From: Globisporangium splendens
Lineage: Eukaryota > Oomycota > Peronosporomycetes > Pythiales > Pythiaceae
DNA: 64,000 bases
Reading direction: 5' to 3'
Assembly: GCA_006386115.1 (NCBI GenBank)
Contig: VFIW01000008.1
Span: 124,001-188,000, forward strand
The notes under the pieces are model-generated. The model was not told where the DNA came from. It made no database searches and saw nothing but the letters and a program-made list of their open reading frames with translations. Below, piece after piece: positions 11,319 through 21,753 of this stretch; position 1 is the first letter of the stretch; each line of letters opens with the position of its first letter. Position numbers and translations under genes: made by a program.

Positions 11319-12041
11319 GCTTAAATTTCATTTGGTTGCTCATGCTGTGTCAAGTGTAAATCGGTCTGTTTTAACACTGACAAAGGCAGCAATTATCGGA
11401 TTGGATTTGTGTCCGACATCAGATGAGGGAGGAAAAATCGATACTATAGGAAGTCGCTATTTGAAATATCGGGAAAGAGATTTGTTGTGTGTCGCACCAG
11501 TTCTGACAAAATATCGGGATATAGAGAATCGATTGTGGGAGTTTAACACATGCAAAGACTCTGTGTAACGGGAATGCCCGTTACACGGCGTACACGTGCG
11601 TTGAGGAAGAGCAAGTGAGAGGAAGGACACAGCGGTAACGCTGCGTCCAAAGAGGAGGAAGGGAGCTTTGCGCGACAAAGTGCAAAATGAGAAGTGAATT
11701 GAAATCTTAAGGTCTGAAATGCAAATCTGATGGGTTGTTCCAACGGTGTCTCCAATTGGTAGATAGTCGGGTGTCCAATCCGACTATCATCCAATGATAT
11801 TAAACTTTAATGGAATGTTTTTATTGGCTAAAAATGCGAGTGGCTACATACAGTGTTGATGGGTTAACGGGTGGGTTTGGAGAGAGAGTTGGAGAACCCG
11901 TGTGGGTATGACCCACACTCTTTGTGCCCAAGAACCTGTGCAATGGGATCCCTATTACATTAACTGTGCAAAGTCTCGTCGAGAGTGGCGCTTGAGTTCG
12001 TCCACAACGTCCAGCCCATAGACCTGCGACTCTAGAGTTTA
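11319..12041. other. Intergenic stretch with a possible solo LTR
   Basis: Between LINE-A copy 3 and the kinase-like pseudogene. Bases 11320-11563 show no recognisable feature; an open frame to 11568 starts inside LINE-A and has no domain. Bases 11564-11959 are described separately as LTR-like. Bases 11960-12041 probably contain the leader of the kinase-like gene. Confidence 0.4.
11564..11959. repeat. Possible solo LTR with a terminal hairpin
   Basis: The segment begins TGTAACGGG and ends CCTATTACA, matching the TGTAA...TTACA termini of the G2 LTR. Right at the left end a perfect 10-base stem (GTGTAACGGG / CCCGTTACAC) encloses a four-base loop at 11563-11586, comparable to the inverted repeat at the start of the G2 LTR. 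No five-base duplication flanks it, so it may be a fragment or have a different right boundary. Confidence 0.35.
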
Positions 12042-13985
12042 ATGGCCAACGTCATCTCAACACTCGCGAGCTCTGGGTTGCTCTTTCTCATCGCCATTGC
12101 AGTTGCACTCTTTGGCAAGCAACGCGAAGCGAGGTTGCAGGAGTTGGTTGACGTGCACTGTATTTCCGAAGCGCTCATCGATGACGCCAAGTTCCCGTCG
12201 CTACTGCTGAAAAAGTCGATCAACGGCACTAGTTTCGAGAAAGATCAAGCTCGCACCAAGGCTGCCGAACCACTATCTCGCGTGAGTGCTTGCATGGATT
12301 CCGCATGGACACTGTCGTGCTTAAACACGCCGACGGGAGACGCGTTGTGCATCATCTCGGGACTGACGAGCTGCAAGACACCGCCAGTGTGGTCTAGAAG
12401 GTAGTTAAAGTCGGAGCTGTTTGCCTCCCCTACCATGAGAATATGGGTAACTTGGCAAACATACATACATCAATCAGTGTATCGAACCATGCTTGTGATA
12501 AGTCGTGACTAGCTTTTGAGAGCTCACAAGAGGGATGCTATCAAGGCGAAAGAAGGTTTCGATCTACCATCGCAAGATCCCATTGTGGCTGCCTTGAAGG
12601 AAGGGGAGATCTCTGATGGCATCACGGCTCTGCTGACTGAGGAATTGGAGCCGACATTCAGTATTGAGGATTTGAAGGCCAAATCGAACCTCCCCAATCC
12701 ATCGACACAACAGATTCACATGTTGGTGGACCTTCGCGATCAACGAGACGAAATGGCGTCAACTGGAATCCCCGTTAGAGTTCAGGATAACGGCTCGACA
12801 GCGACTCGGATGCGCAAGTTCCTCCAGATTCAGATTTCTTCGGACGCGTTACCTTTGGTTGGAGAGCTGGCAGATTTCATCCAAGAGGAACTTCCTGTGA
12901 AAATCGGTGTGCACCAGTTTTTTCTTCAAGATTGGAGTGATGGTTTGGCGCTCAAGGAACACCAATTGCTTCCAAGAATGTTCAAACTTGAAAATTCCGC
13001 GCCGTGTATGAACTTGACCCACAAGGTTCTCCTCCACGTTGTCCATCCGGTGGAGAGTAGCGGGGCTACAGAGGATTCGTTTCACTCGTTTTGGGACGGT
13101 TTGATCCACAATGTCTTGAATGTCGTGTTCTCTCGACTGCTGTGGAGCATCGCGAGTCTGTGTCCTGAGCGTGGTCGAGACGAATACAAGAGGTTGGTCC
13201 AATCAAACGGCACCCAAGTGAACCTCGAGCCGACCCGCGTCGTGAAAATCTTCCCAGATGCGGCTACTCTTCAAAACGCAAAATGGCATTTGGAGCGAGT
13301 GTATGCGATTCTACAAGGCAATCAAGTTCCCAATGCCGACCGCTCGATTGATTGATACCGACGAGCCGACCAGACGAATGGTTTTTATCCCCTGGGGTAC
13401 TGATGCAAAGCCATCAAGCGTTGAGGACTTGTTTCACGTGCTTCGAGATGTTCTGTCGGCTCTTTTAAAGATACACGAGGCCGCACGGATGCATCGCGAT
13501 ATCCGAATGTCATAGAGACTCGTGATGGCTCGGGCTCACGGTTCCTCATTGACTTCAATGACGCGGCTCAGAGTCCCCAGGATGCGCCGAGCGGTCGACA
13601 CTTGAGTCGAGAAGAACACGCCCCGGAGATCCACAACGACGATCAGCATACTACTGCGGTCGATATGTGGTCAGTTGGACGTTTGATCCAAACGAGTGGA
13701 ACAACAGTGTACGAGGACTGGTACGACTTGGGGAGAGAGAGATCAGCGTTCATGGAGCAGTTGATGCACGCCGACCCGTCTCAACGGCCCACTGTAGTCA
13801 AAGCGGTTCCTTTCCTGAAGGAATGCAATTTGGCCAGCTTCAACGTGAGACGGGAAGAAGAGCGAGTGTTCTCCCTGCGGCTACCAACCATGACGGTGAC
13901 TCTCACGTTCAAACGAATGACCACGCTGCGGAAACTCGTAACCAGCATCATTCTATGCTCACCGGAGATAGAAATCGATGCAGGT
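12042..13985 (+). pseudogene. Kinase-fold protein of Crinkler C-terminal type, broken
   Basis: The C-terminal half carries protein-kinase landmarks in order: a possible VVKIF lysine strand near 13240; an alpha-E/catalytic-loop segment ALLKIHEAARMHRDIR near 13450-13510; a NVIETRDG...FLIDFNDAA segment (DFG position reads DFN); an APEI element near 13625; and DMWSVGRLI near 13665. Oomycete CRN effectors often end in such domains (established knowledge), but no LFLAK-type N-terminus is visible. The N-terminal part at 12042-12404 has a hydrophobic stretch (GLLFLIAIAVALFG) and may be joined by an intron of about 120 bases (AAG/GTAGTT to TTTTGAG, phase 2). Frameshifts near 13345 (in a GATT repeat) and 13507 (a few bases lost between HRDIR and NVIE) break it. 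Its 3' boundary with LINE-B is uncertain. Confidence 0.6.
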
Positions 13986-14230
13986 AACCAGCTAATCAGT
14001 CACCAGGAGCCGTGGAACAGGAAACACACAAAACGAGAGTACAAGTGGATCAGCAACGGCATGGGAACCATCACCGCGGTGCCAGTATCGGAGAGGAGCC
14101 ACACGGACTACATTCAGATGCAACGGCAAGCAAACGGAGTTCTCTGGACAGTGACCGATTGGACCGGGGATGCTACCTGTCAACAAGACGTTGCAATGAT
14201 CGAAGAAGAATAAATACCGTAGGGTGGACA

Positions 14231-15628
14231 TTCAAACCGCACCCGCTCACGACGCATTGTCCGTGGCTGGTGCATGAGCGTACTCCCCCAAACAGCATCC
14301 AGAAGACAATTGACCGAGCACGAACACGGAGGTTGCATAGCAAGCTGTATCAAGATCTCGGAGGACTCGTAGACAAGCTCAACGAAGTCGCGAAAATTGA
14401 TCGGTGGTAGAGTCATGTGCAGTACCGACTACCAGCAGATCTATGGAAACAACGAGGATGCCTTGCGCCGTATCAGATGTGGACGACATACCGGATAACT
14501 ACGATGCAGCTCAACCTGTTCCATCCAGGAGGGATCGAGTCTTCGGCGTGCCCAAGCAATGCCGGATGTGGGGAGACAAAAGAAACTATCTCACACATAG
14601 TCTGGAGTTGCAAGCGAGCACAAACTGCGTGGACGGTCTTCCTCGGGCGATGGATTGGCCGAACATTGAAGGAGCAAGCACTCAACCTCTTCCTGCCGCA
14701 TGTTGCTAGCCGCACAGCCCCGCCAGGTCAACGATCTTTGCTCCGGGAATTGGAAAAGCACTTCGGGTTCATTACTCCGGAACACTCGACAGCACTACAG
14801 AAACTCTGGTTTATCGTCACATCAAGCATCCCAGTATTGCTGTGGAGAACGAGAGTGGAAATAGTGCATGAACGGCAACACGTTGCTATCGAAGAAAGCA
14901 CCAAGCGTGTGTGGACAGCGTGTGTGATGCAAGTGCGAGCTGTGGTTCATCGGGTGAGAACGCTCAAAGGAGAAAAGATCAATGCAGCTTGCCTGAGCCA
15001 AATGCTCAGCGTACTGGAGAGACAAGACTTGTTGCGCCAACTTGAAGCGTGGGCGACGGCGCGTTTGTATTTCGATGGAGGTGCACGCGGCAACCCAGGT
15101 CCAGGAGGCAGCGGTTGGGTACTCATCTTCCTGAATGAACGCAGCAATCGATGGGAACTCAAAGCATGCGGCTATGCGTACATGGGACCAGAAGTCACGA
15201 ACAATTGGTGCGAATACAGCGCACTGAAAGATGGTCTGGCATACAGTGCACACTACCTACAGCACTATGAAGTCAAGTTGGAAGTCTTCGGAGACAGCCA
15301 AATGATTATCGCAGCCCAGAACGGGTTCGCCTCAATACGCCAGACCGAGTTGCAGCCACTAGCAGTTCGGGTAAACCAAATCATCGCCAACTTTGCGTGG
15401 ATCTCCTGGAATCACACAAAACGAGAACAAAACAAAATGGCCGATCTTCTCGCCAACGTGGCAATGAACTCCAAGAGTGCGAAGATACTCACCGACGAAG
15501 CGCGGGGAAACGATCAAGTTCTTATGTCCCAAGTCGCAGCTCTACTCGACAATGATACCGGTGCCACACCGTCAAATCTTAGAAACACCTCACTCTCAGC
15601 AGTGCTAATGAGACTCAGGAATTCTTAA
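14231..15628 (+). pseudogene. LINE-B zinc-binding region and RNase H
   Basis: One frame is open from about 14231 to 15628 except for a TAG at 14408-14410. It contains a CCHC-like motif (CGETKETISHIVWSC near 14565) and then RNase H: YFDGGARGNPGPGG near 15070, NNWCEYSALKDGL (Glu), VFGDSQMII (Asp) and REQNKMADLLANVAM (Asp). All four catalytic acids are present, so the last 400 codons look intact. The segment just upstream (to 14213) is in another frame, implying an earlier frameshift. RNase H organisation matches LINE-A but the sequences differ strongly, so these are separate families. Confidence 0.8.
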
Positions 15629-15663
15629 ACTGTATGTAGATCATAAGTTAAATAGGATTACCT

Positions 15664-15689
15664 TCTCTCTCTCTCTCTCTCTCTCTCTT
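15664..15689. repeat. CT microsatellite forming the LINE-B tail
   Basis: An uninterrupted run of CT dinucleotides lies directly after the LINE-B 3' UTR. The same junction, followed by GA repeats on the plus strand, ends the inverted copy at 22327, so the repeat belongs to the element rather than to the target site. Confidence 0.75.
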
Positions 15690-15690
15690 A

Positions 15691-16111
15691 CCTTCACTCT
15701 CACATGTCACACCAGACACCAAGAGTTGACGCAGCCACAAGCTGTTGATCCAATCCTGAGACCAAACACGCGCTTCCATCCGTGCCACTGATTGGCTGAT
15801 TCTAGCCAAGTCACGTCAGCATGGAGCATCTCCCTGATGATTACTCCACCACCATTTTGCAGAGTGCATTGGTCAACCTGCACTCCGAGTACGTTGTACG
15901 ATTCCACAGCCACTTTTTTTGAGCGATGCCTACATGTCGTATTGAATTGAATATTATCCCGAACGCTTTCTTGGCAATCGAGTGTTGCGTCGCTTTCCTT
16001 CATGCAACGACACCTTATAAACTTCAACTAGGTTATACCCACTCCGCAAACGCTTCAGTTCTAGTGTTGATTCCAAGAGTGCTGCTTGCCTTTCCCCCTC
16101 CTTTTCGCTAA
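15691..16111. other. Intergenic spacer
   Basis: No coding signal is recognised. It lies between the LINE-B tail and the 3' end of the SDR pseudogene; the 106-codon minus-strand frame at 15707-16027 has no recognisable features and is probably chance. Confidence 0.4.
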
Positions 16112-16543
16112 CCAGGGCACAAGCACTCCTTCACAGCTGAAGAATTTGCCGCTATCTTCTGGTTCGAGGCCATCAATGACCTTCGTCAAACCAGCGACAC
16201 TCTCCTCTGGCTTGAGCGCTCCTTTAAAACTTGTCATACGCGTCACCACGTACTCGGGATGCAACACGACAGCGATGATCTTTCGTTCCTCAAATCTACT
16301 GCGAGACTGGCGTTGATATCACATTCAGGGCAGTCTTGGACGAGCGGCACAGCCGCACACATCAACACATTGCAAGACTCGAAACCTAATTGCATAAGGA
16401 GCACAGGTCGTGCGATGTACCTCTTCTGCAGCGGCCAGGTCGCGCACAGCCGCGATCACGTTCCACCCCTGCGTGGCACAGTGGCTCGCAAACACGATGC
16501 CGCGGTTGCTGCCAGTAATCAGCGCCGTCTTGCGGTCCGTCAT
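16112..16543 (-). pseudogene. SDR-5, short-chain dehydrogenase pseudogene with its middle deleted
   Basis: Bases 16543-16421 encode a first exon like those of SDR-1 to SDR-4: TALITGSNRGIV, then GWNVIAAVRDLAAAEE, followed by a possible GTACAT donor. The third glycine of the TGxxxGxG cofactor loop is valine. The next recognisable coding, 16267-16112, is only the C-terminus (HPEYVVTRM...GKFFSCEGVLVPW). Everything between, about 120 residues including the catalytic Ser-Tyr-Lys, is missing, and the usual stop after PW is lost. It is divergent from OYE-1, start sites about 420 bases apart. Confidence 0.8.
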
Positions 16544-16915
16544 AACGCTCGCTCGCTTGGCTGTTTGGATTACCCTTTGGGTCCTGAGGTTATCTCAGCG
16601 GCTACAAGTCTGTCTCGAAAGTTCGATTCGCATCCATTCGCGAAAATAGTAGCCAATCATATTCGTCCATGCCACCAACGGGGCAAACAAATTTAGCATG
16701 GGTTAAACCCAAAGTCTCCGACAAACTGATTCCGCGCATTTTCATCCAATCATAGCGCTTTGGTGGATCGGCAGATCATGTCACTGAAACGGATTGAGTA
16801 AACTGAAATAGCACCGCAATGAGCATGATGACCAATCGGCGAAGATGCTGTGGGGAGCGCGCACTCTGCTGCTCATGGCGGCTGTGGCATCACGCGGCAG
16901 CTCGCGCAGCTCTGA
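16544..16915. other. Divergent spacer between SDR-5 and OYE-1
   Basis: About 370 bases with no recognised gene. It presumably held both promoters; the OYE-1 core element lies at its right edge. Confidence 0.4.
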
Positions 16916-16931
16916 GCTCATTCCACAATCT
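16916..16931 (+). promoter_or_regulatory. Oomycete-type core promoter of OYE-1
   Basis: GCTCATTCCACAATCT matches the oomycete Inr/FPR consensus GCTCATTYYNCAWTTT at 15 of 16 positions and lies about 33 bases upstream of the OYE-1 ATG, a normal distance for these genes. It is the best promoter match in the window. Confidence 0.7.
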
Positions 16932-16964
16932 TCCTCCAAGTGAGCACTCCAGACACAGCAAGCA

Positions 16965-18077
16965 ATGGTGGCCGCCGGATACAAGCTCTTCACGCCGCTG
17001 GCCATCGGCCAAGACCTCACGCTGAAGAACCGCATCGCTTTCGCGCCGCTCACCCGCGGCCGCTCGAACCTTGTGACCCGCGTCCCCACTGAGATCAACG
17101 AGATCTACTACGAGCAACGCGCTGGCGCCGGTCTGATCATCACCGAAGGCTCGGGCATCTCGGAAGAAGGTCACGGCTGGTACGGAGCCCCCGCGCTGTA
17201 CAACGAAGAGCAAGCTGCGGGTTGGAAGAAGGTGACCGACCGCGTCCACGCCAAGGACGGCAAGATCTTTCTGCAGCTCTGGCACCTCGGTCGTCAGGGC
17301 CACTCGTCGTTCAACTCCAAGAACGACCTGGTCTCGGCGTCTGCGATCCCAGTTCCAGGCAGCGGTCTCACCAAGAACAACAAGGGCGAGGCCGTGCCGT
17401 ACGAGACCCCACGCGCGCTTGAGACTGATGAGGTGGCTCGAGTCGTTGAAGATTACCGCCGCAGCGCCGAGCTTGCCAAGGCTGCAGGCTTTGATGGTGT
17501 CGAGATTCACGCCGCCAATGGCTACTTGATCGACCAGTTCTTGCAATCCGTTACCAACAAGCGCACGGACAAGTACGGTGGTTCATTTGAGAACCGCGCT
17601 CGCTTCTTGCTTGAAATCGTTGACGCTATTAAGACTGTGTGGCCAGCAGACCGTATTGGCGTGCGTCTCGCTCCAAACGGTGGCTTTGGTGGCATGGGAT
17701 CGCCAGACAACGCCGAATTCTTCCCGTACGTGTTTGAGCAGTTGAGCCACCATGGTTTGGGCTACTTGGCCATCTTGGACGGTTTTGGTTTCGGATACCA
17801 CGACAAGTGCCGCTTGCTCACGGCGTTTGACGCCAAGAAGGCGTTCAAGGGAACGGTGCTCGCCAACAACTCGTACACGCGCGATGTCGCGGAAGGTGCT
17901 GTGCGCAGTGGTGCCGCCGACTTTGTGTCGTTCGGTCGTCCATACATCTCGACGCCAGACCTCGCAGAGCGTTTCGAGAAGGACCAGCCGCTGAATCCAG
18001 ATGCCACGTATGATGTGTACTGGGACTCGAGCAAGGGCGGTGAGGGCTACATCGATTTCCCAGCGTACAAGGCTTGA
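16965..18077 (+). CDS. OYE-1: NADPH-dependent flavin oxidoreductase of the old yellow enzyme family
   Basis: 370 residues, full length for the family, an FMN-binding (beta/alpha)8 barrel. Seen in sequence: LFTPLAIGQDLTLKNRIAFAPLTRGRS at the N-terminus (with the flavin-contacting Thr), LWHLGRQGH near 110, EIHAANGYLIDQFLQ near 185 (His and Asn that hold the enone oxygen, and the proton-donating Tyr), NKRTDKYGGSFENRARF, a GTVLANNSYTR phosphate-binding segment and DFVSFGRPYI near 325. The family reduces activated C=C bonds of enones and related electrophiles with NADPH; plant members include 12-oxophytodienoate reductases, but the physiological substrate here is unknown. Intronless, no signal peptide, probably cytosolic. 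The start follows a core promoter and gives the family N-terminus. It is convergent with SDR-1 and paralogous to OYE-2. Confidence 0.95.
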   Translation: MVAAGYKLFTPLAIGQDLTLKNRIAFAPLTRGRSNLVTRVPTEINEIYYEQRAGAGLIITEGSGISEEGHGWYGAPALYNEEQAAGWKKVTDRVHAKDGKIFLQLWHLGRQGHSSFNSKNDLVSASAIPVPGSGLTKNNKGEAVPYETPRALETDEVARVVEDYRRSAELAKAAGFDGVEIHAANGYLIDQFLQSVTNKRTDKYGGSFENRARFLLEIVDAIKTVWPADRIGVRLAPNGGFGGMGSPDNAEFFPYVFEQLSHHGLGYLAILDGFGFGYHDKCRLLTAFDAKKAFKGTVLANNSYTRDVAEGAVRSGAADFVSFGRPYISTPDLAERFEKDQPLNPDATYDVYWDSSKGGEGYIDFPAYKA

Positions 18078-18080
18078 ACA

Positions 18081-18391
18081 CGATTATGATGAGCTCTGCG
18101 AGTCAGCATCCATCTTCGCATAGCACGAGGGCCATGCCGATTGTGCTGGGCTCAGCCTCAGCTGCATGTTTGTATATAACTTTTTTGTTGTCGCGACCGC
18201 GTTGCTGGCTTCGCGACTGAAAAATAAAAACAAAAGAATAATGAGACATCAATTTGCAAAATCCGCACTCTCACCTCAGAATGCAACGAGATGCACGTTG
18301 ATCACTCGCTCTATCATCGCAAAGCAAAAAAGCAATACCGACAACGCACGCAAAACTTCGGAATGATCTAATTCTAGTAATATTATCAAAA
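18081..18391. other. 3' intergenic region between convergent OYE-1 and SDR-1
   Basis: A 311-base AT-richer tail-to-tail spacer that should contain both polyadenylation sites; an AATAAAAA-like run near 18220 is a candidate for OYE-1. No gene is seen. Confidence 0.4.
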
Positions 18392-19221
18392 TTACCAAGG
18401 GAGCGCATCGCCAGTGTAGCTGTAGTACTTGCCCGTCTCGGCGAGCGTGAGCTTGTTAATGATGCTCATCATGTCGCTGACGCACTTCTCAGTAGAAATC
18501 GCTTTGATCACTTCGTCGCCGCGAACGATGTCGACGGCACCGCCTCCAGTCATATCGGTCGCCACGTAGCCCGGGTGCAGCACAAAGACGCCGACGTTGT
18601 CGCCCTTCAGGTCGATCGCGAGGCTGGAGCTGATCATGTTCAGCGCCGTCTTGGACGTGCCGTAGCCGTAGTAATTGCCAGAGCACAGCGAGATGCTCCC
18701 CACCAACGACGAGACCTGAATGACGTTCGCCGACCCGTTCTTGGCCACAGCAGCCTTCAGGTGCGGAACGAATGCGCGCGTGACCAGGAATGGGCCGACG
18801 CTGTTGACCTCGAACAGCTTGAGCATGTTCGCCTTGGTCGCGCTCGCCAAGTCATCGCGGATAATGATGCCTGCGTTGTTGATGAGCAAATCGATCGCCT
18901 CGCCCTCAAGTTCCTTCGCAGCGCTCAGCACGGACGCTTCGTCGCCGATGTCAAGTTGCACGACCTTGTACGGCGCCAACGCATTCAGCTACAGCGCACA
19001 CAGCAAATGCATCAAACGCGTCAGCAAACAGAGCTCCTCACAGCCTTCAAATCCGACAGCAACTGCGCATTACTGGGCAACGCGCATCATACCTTGTCCG
19101 CCGCGGTTGGGTCGCGCGCAGCCGCGATGACGTTCCACCCGAGCTTCTTGTACTCCTGGACGAACTGGAGGCCGATGCCGCGGTTGCTGCCGGTGATGAG
19201 CACAGTCTTAGTGATCGCCAT
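18392..19221 (-). CDS. SDR-1: classical short-chain dehydrogenase/reductase, two exons
   Basis: Exon 1 is 19221-19093 and exon 2 is 18988-18392, separated by a 104-base intron (GTATGATG donor, CTGTAG acceptor, phase 0). The product is 241 residues, typical of C-factor/carbonyl-reductase-like SDRs. It has TGSNRGIG for NAD(P) binding near residue 10, LINNAG near 95, a catalytic SS (QVSSLVGS), then YGTSK containing the catalytic Tyr and Lys, and the HPGYVATDM segment after the active site. It ends GDALPW, shared with its paralogs. No lesion is visible. It probably reduces carbonyl substrates in the cytosol; the substrate cannot be read from sequence. The exon structure is identical in SDR-2, -3 and -4, so the family arose by DNA duplication, not retroposition. 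Confidence 0.92.
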
Positions 19222-19939
19222 TGATATGGAGAGAATGCAGCAGTTCTGGACGAGGGTCGAGTGCGCTCGAAGGGGATGATTCTGAAATGACAGCCTCCTC
19301 TGGGGCTCCGAGGCTCACTTTCGAGCCGCATTATCAGAGAGCGACGCGCTCGGAGCAAATCTCCACAGTGGCTCGCAGCGTTTCCGGAACCTTCTGTGAC
19401 ACCACACGTATGAGGCAGGCAGACGGACAGATGCATCGTTGGATTGGTCTCACATGAGACCGTGGCTGCTTCATTTATATCCCAGCACGAGCAAATTATG
19501 GAGTGTCGATACAAAACGCAAGTGTAAACAGCAACAGTGAAGACCGATATAAGAAACACGTTACCGGTATGATACCAGTAGCATCGTAATTCACACAGCA
19601 ATTTCACCGATTTGTAATCTCAGGCTGATTAATTTAGGCAGACTCAACCTGAGAATAAGGACCTGTTTCGTTTGGGATCAGCGCAACTTAACAGTCATCT
19701 GAATGCTGGCCGATGATTGGCTGGAGAGTTACGCCAACGTAAAGTTAAACTGAGTTTTGAACTCATTTTATCTGTACGCCTGAGCCTAAATCCTGCAAGA
19801 ATTTAACAACACCAAGTGCGGCATTCGAAAGAGCTCGATTTTTAGTTTCGACATCAACAATTGGAAATGTGTGTTTTTTGTTTCATTTTCGATGCGCCTT
19901 TGGCGAATGGCCACAACTCAGTCAATTGTGGTCGACATT
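19222..19939. other. Upstream region of SDR-1
   Basis: Contains the SDR-1 5' leader; TCATTTCAGAATC, read on the minus strand from about 19291, is a degenerate version of the core element seen before SDR-2 and SDR-3. No gene is recognised between it and the SINE. Confidence 0.4.
19926..19939. repeat. SINE target-site duplication, left copy
   Basis: TTGTGGTCGACATT; identical to 20184-20197. Its length is typical of LINE-type endonuclease-primed insertion. Confidence 0.9.
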
Positions 19940-20183
19940 TGATTTTGAAAGTGAGGTATATTTAGGTTCATCGTTGTGACCTACAATAGCCGAATTTTAT
20001 TGATGAGTAGGAATTACAGGGCTGGGTCTTATTGCCCCCCATGGGGTCCCACCGCTACCCCTGATTGGGCCCAAAGACCTTCGAATTTCCGCTTGTTGAA
20101 AATCCCGCTCCGAACGGGACTCGAACCCGCAATCAACAGCGTAGAGGTCAGAAGCTTACCCCACTAGAACCGCGCCACCGGTT
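19940..20183 (-). mobile_element. tRNA-derived SINE with a LINE-A 3' tail
   Basis: A 244-base element flanked by a perfect 14-base target-site duplication, TTGTGGTCGACATT, at 19926-19939 and 20184-20197. Read on the minus strand, the head has a perfect pol III B box (GGTTCGAGTCC, 20127-20117) inside a T-arm-like stem, and an A-box-like TGGCGCGGTTC about 40 bases before it. The 3' part (19988-19951) matches the last 38 bases of the LINE-A tail with one mismatch. This is the standard design of SINEs mobilised by a partner LINE that recognises the shared tail (established for several SINE/LINE pairs). It encodes no protein. Confidence 0.85.
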
Positions 20184-20197
20184 TTGTGGTCGACATT
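20184..20197. repeat. SINE target-site duplication, right copy
   Basis: TTGTGGTCGACATT; identical to 19926-19939 and directly abutting the tRNA-like head. Confidence 0.9.
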
Positions 20198-20883
20198 ATA
20201 TGTGGCGTGGCTTACAAGGGAGCTAAAATCGCTTAGAATAATGTGATATACACCGTTGAATAACCTCAAAAGCGCCATAAGGATGCTATGGGTTGGTTGG
20301 GTCACAAATGGAACATGCTTTTAGGACCTGTCTAAGCTTATAGTTGACTTCACCAAAGCTACAAGTAATAAAAAGTATTTTACAACACTTCATATTCTCA
20401 AAAGGCAATAAATACTAACCAATTTTTAAAAGATTATTTTAGAAAAGGTCACGTAACTCAACCCTTTATCCTGTCAAATTGGGTAAACAGACTGCCTGCT
20501 GCAAACAGCCGTTTTGCACAGACGAAACCGCTTTGGATCCTTTCAAACCAAAAAAGGTGTAAATGGCTCAAAAACGCGTTTTTACTGTGCAATAAAGACG
20601 GAATGAAAATTCAGGTTGCAATCTGTCCATCGCGAAAATTCTCATCGAAAAATATCAAAATTGACAAAGTTGTGACCGATTGAGGTGGTGTGCGATCACA
20701 TCTTGTCAGCGCAACAGGATGCGCACGTTTGCATGGAGCTCAGCTTCCGTTCAGTGTAGAATGTCTGATAAAGGGAAAAAAAAGTGGATATGACTATTGA
20801 ACTTTCAATTACTTTAAACTAACGAGGCACGTCTTGATCACCCTTCTCACGAAACAAGAATAGTAACACATAATCGCACTTTT
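20198..20883. other. AT-rich intergenic region downstream of SDR-2
   Basis: No open frame of note and no recognised repeat. It probably includes the SDR-2 3' UTR. Confidence 0.4.
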
Positions 20884-21705
20884 CTACCAAGGAATCGATT
20901 CCCCAGTGTAGCTGTAGAACTTGCCAGTGTCCTCGAGTGTGCGCTTGCTGATGACTTCGATGAGATCCTGGGCACTCGACTGCGTCGAAATGGCTTTCAT
21001 GACGTTACCGTGCCAAACAATGTCGCGGCCACCAGTCATTCTGGTGTTAACGTAGCCTGGATGCAGAATAAACACGCCAATGTTGTCGCGTTTCAAGTCG
21101 ATCGCAAGGCTTGAGCTGATCATGTTCAGCGCCGCCTTGGACGTCGGGTATCCGTAGTTTTTGCCAATGTTCAGGTCGATACTCCCCACCAATGACGAAA
21201 TTTGCGCGACGTTCGCCGACCCGTTCTTGGTGACAGCGACCTTGAGGTGCGGGATGAACGCACGCGTGACTAAGAAAGGACCGATCGCATTCACCTCGAA
21301 CAGCTTGAGCATGTTCGCTTTCGATGAGTTGGCCAAGTTCTCCAACATAATGATGCCCGCGTTGTTGATAAGCAAGTCAATCGCTTCGCCGTCGAGCTCC
21401 TTCGCAGCGTTCAACACGGACTCTTCATCACCAATGTCAAGTTGCACGATCTTGTACGGCGCCAGCGCACTCAACTACAGTTGCAAAATGAATGCAGATA
21501 TTCGTCAATAAACAAAGCTCATTTGTTTAAACAAACAGACAGCCGAGGTCAATAAAGAGGAGTTTCATGACATACATACCTCGTCGGCTGTGGCTGGATC
21601 GCGAACTGCCGCGATGACGTTCCATCCGAGCTTGATGTACTCCTGAACGAACTGGAGGCCGATGCCGCGGTTGCAACCGGTGACGAGCACGGTCTTGGTG
21701 GCCAT
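20884..21705 (-). CDS. SDR-2: classical short-chain dehydrogenase/reductase, two exons
   Basis: Exon 1 is 21705-21580 and exon 2 is 21474-20884; the 105-base intron has a GTATGTATG donor and an ACTGTAG acceptor, phase 0. The 238-residue product has TGCNRGIG near residue 9, LINNAG, QISSLVGS and YPTSK, that is, a complete cofactor loop and Ser-Tyr-Lys triad, and ends GESIPW. The ATG at 21705 opens the family N-terminus MATKTVLVTG. It is a close paralog of SDR-1, same strand, about 1.7 kb away, with the SINE and spacer between. Function is inferred as NAD(P)H-dependent carbonyl reduction. Intact. Confidence 0.92.
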
Positions 21706-21753
21706 TTTGCAATCTGGACGTCTCGGGCGGGAGTTGATGTGAGGGTCTGCGCG

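Larger units (their letters stand above)
13986..15690 (+). mobile_element. LINE-B copy 1, 5'-truncated, with a CT-repeat tail
   Basis: A second non-LTR family. It holds a zinc-binding region, RNase H and a short 3' UTR that runs into a pure CT microsatellite at 15664-15689, which serves as the tail. The 5' end is inferred: LINE-like reading seems to begin soon after the kinase-like pseudogene, near 13986. A second partial copy at 22327-22826 confirms the family and the position of the 3' end. Confidence 0.8.

Noticed and set aside
20085..20180. A tRNA gene on the minus strand
   Set aside because: The T-arm and B box are good, but no 5' acceptor strand pairs with the 3' one and the anticodon arm is poor. 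The 14-base duplication and LINE tail show that it is the head of a SINE.
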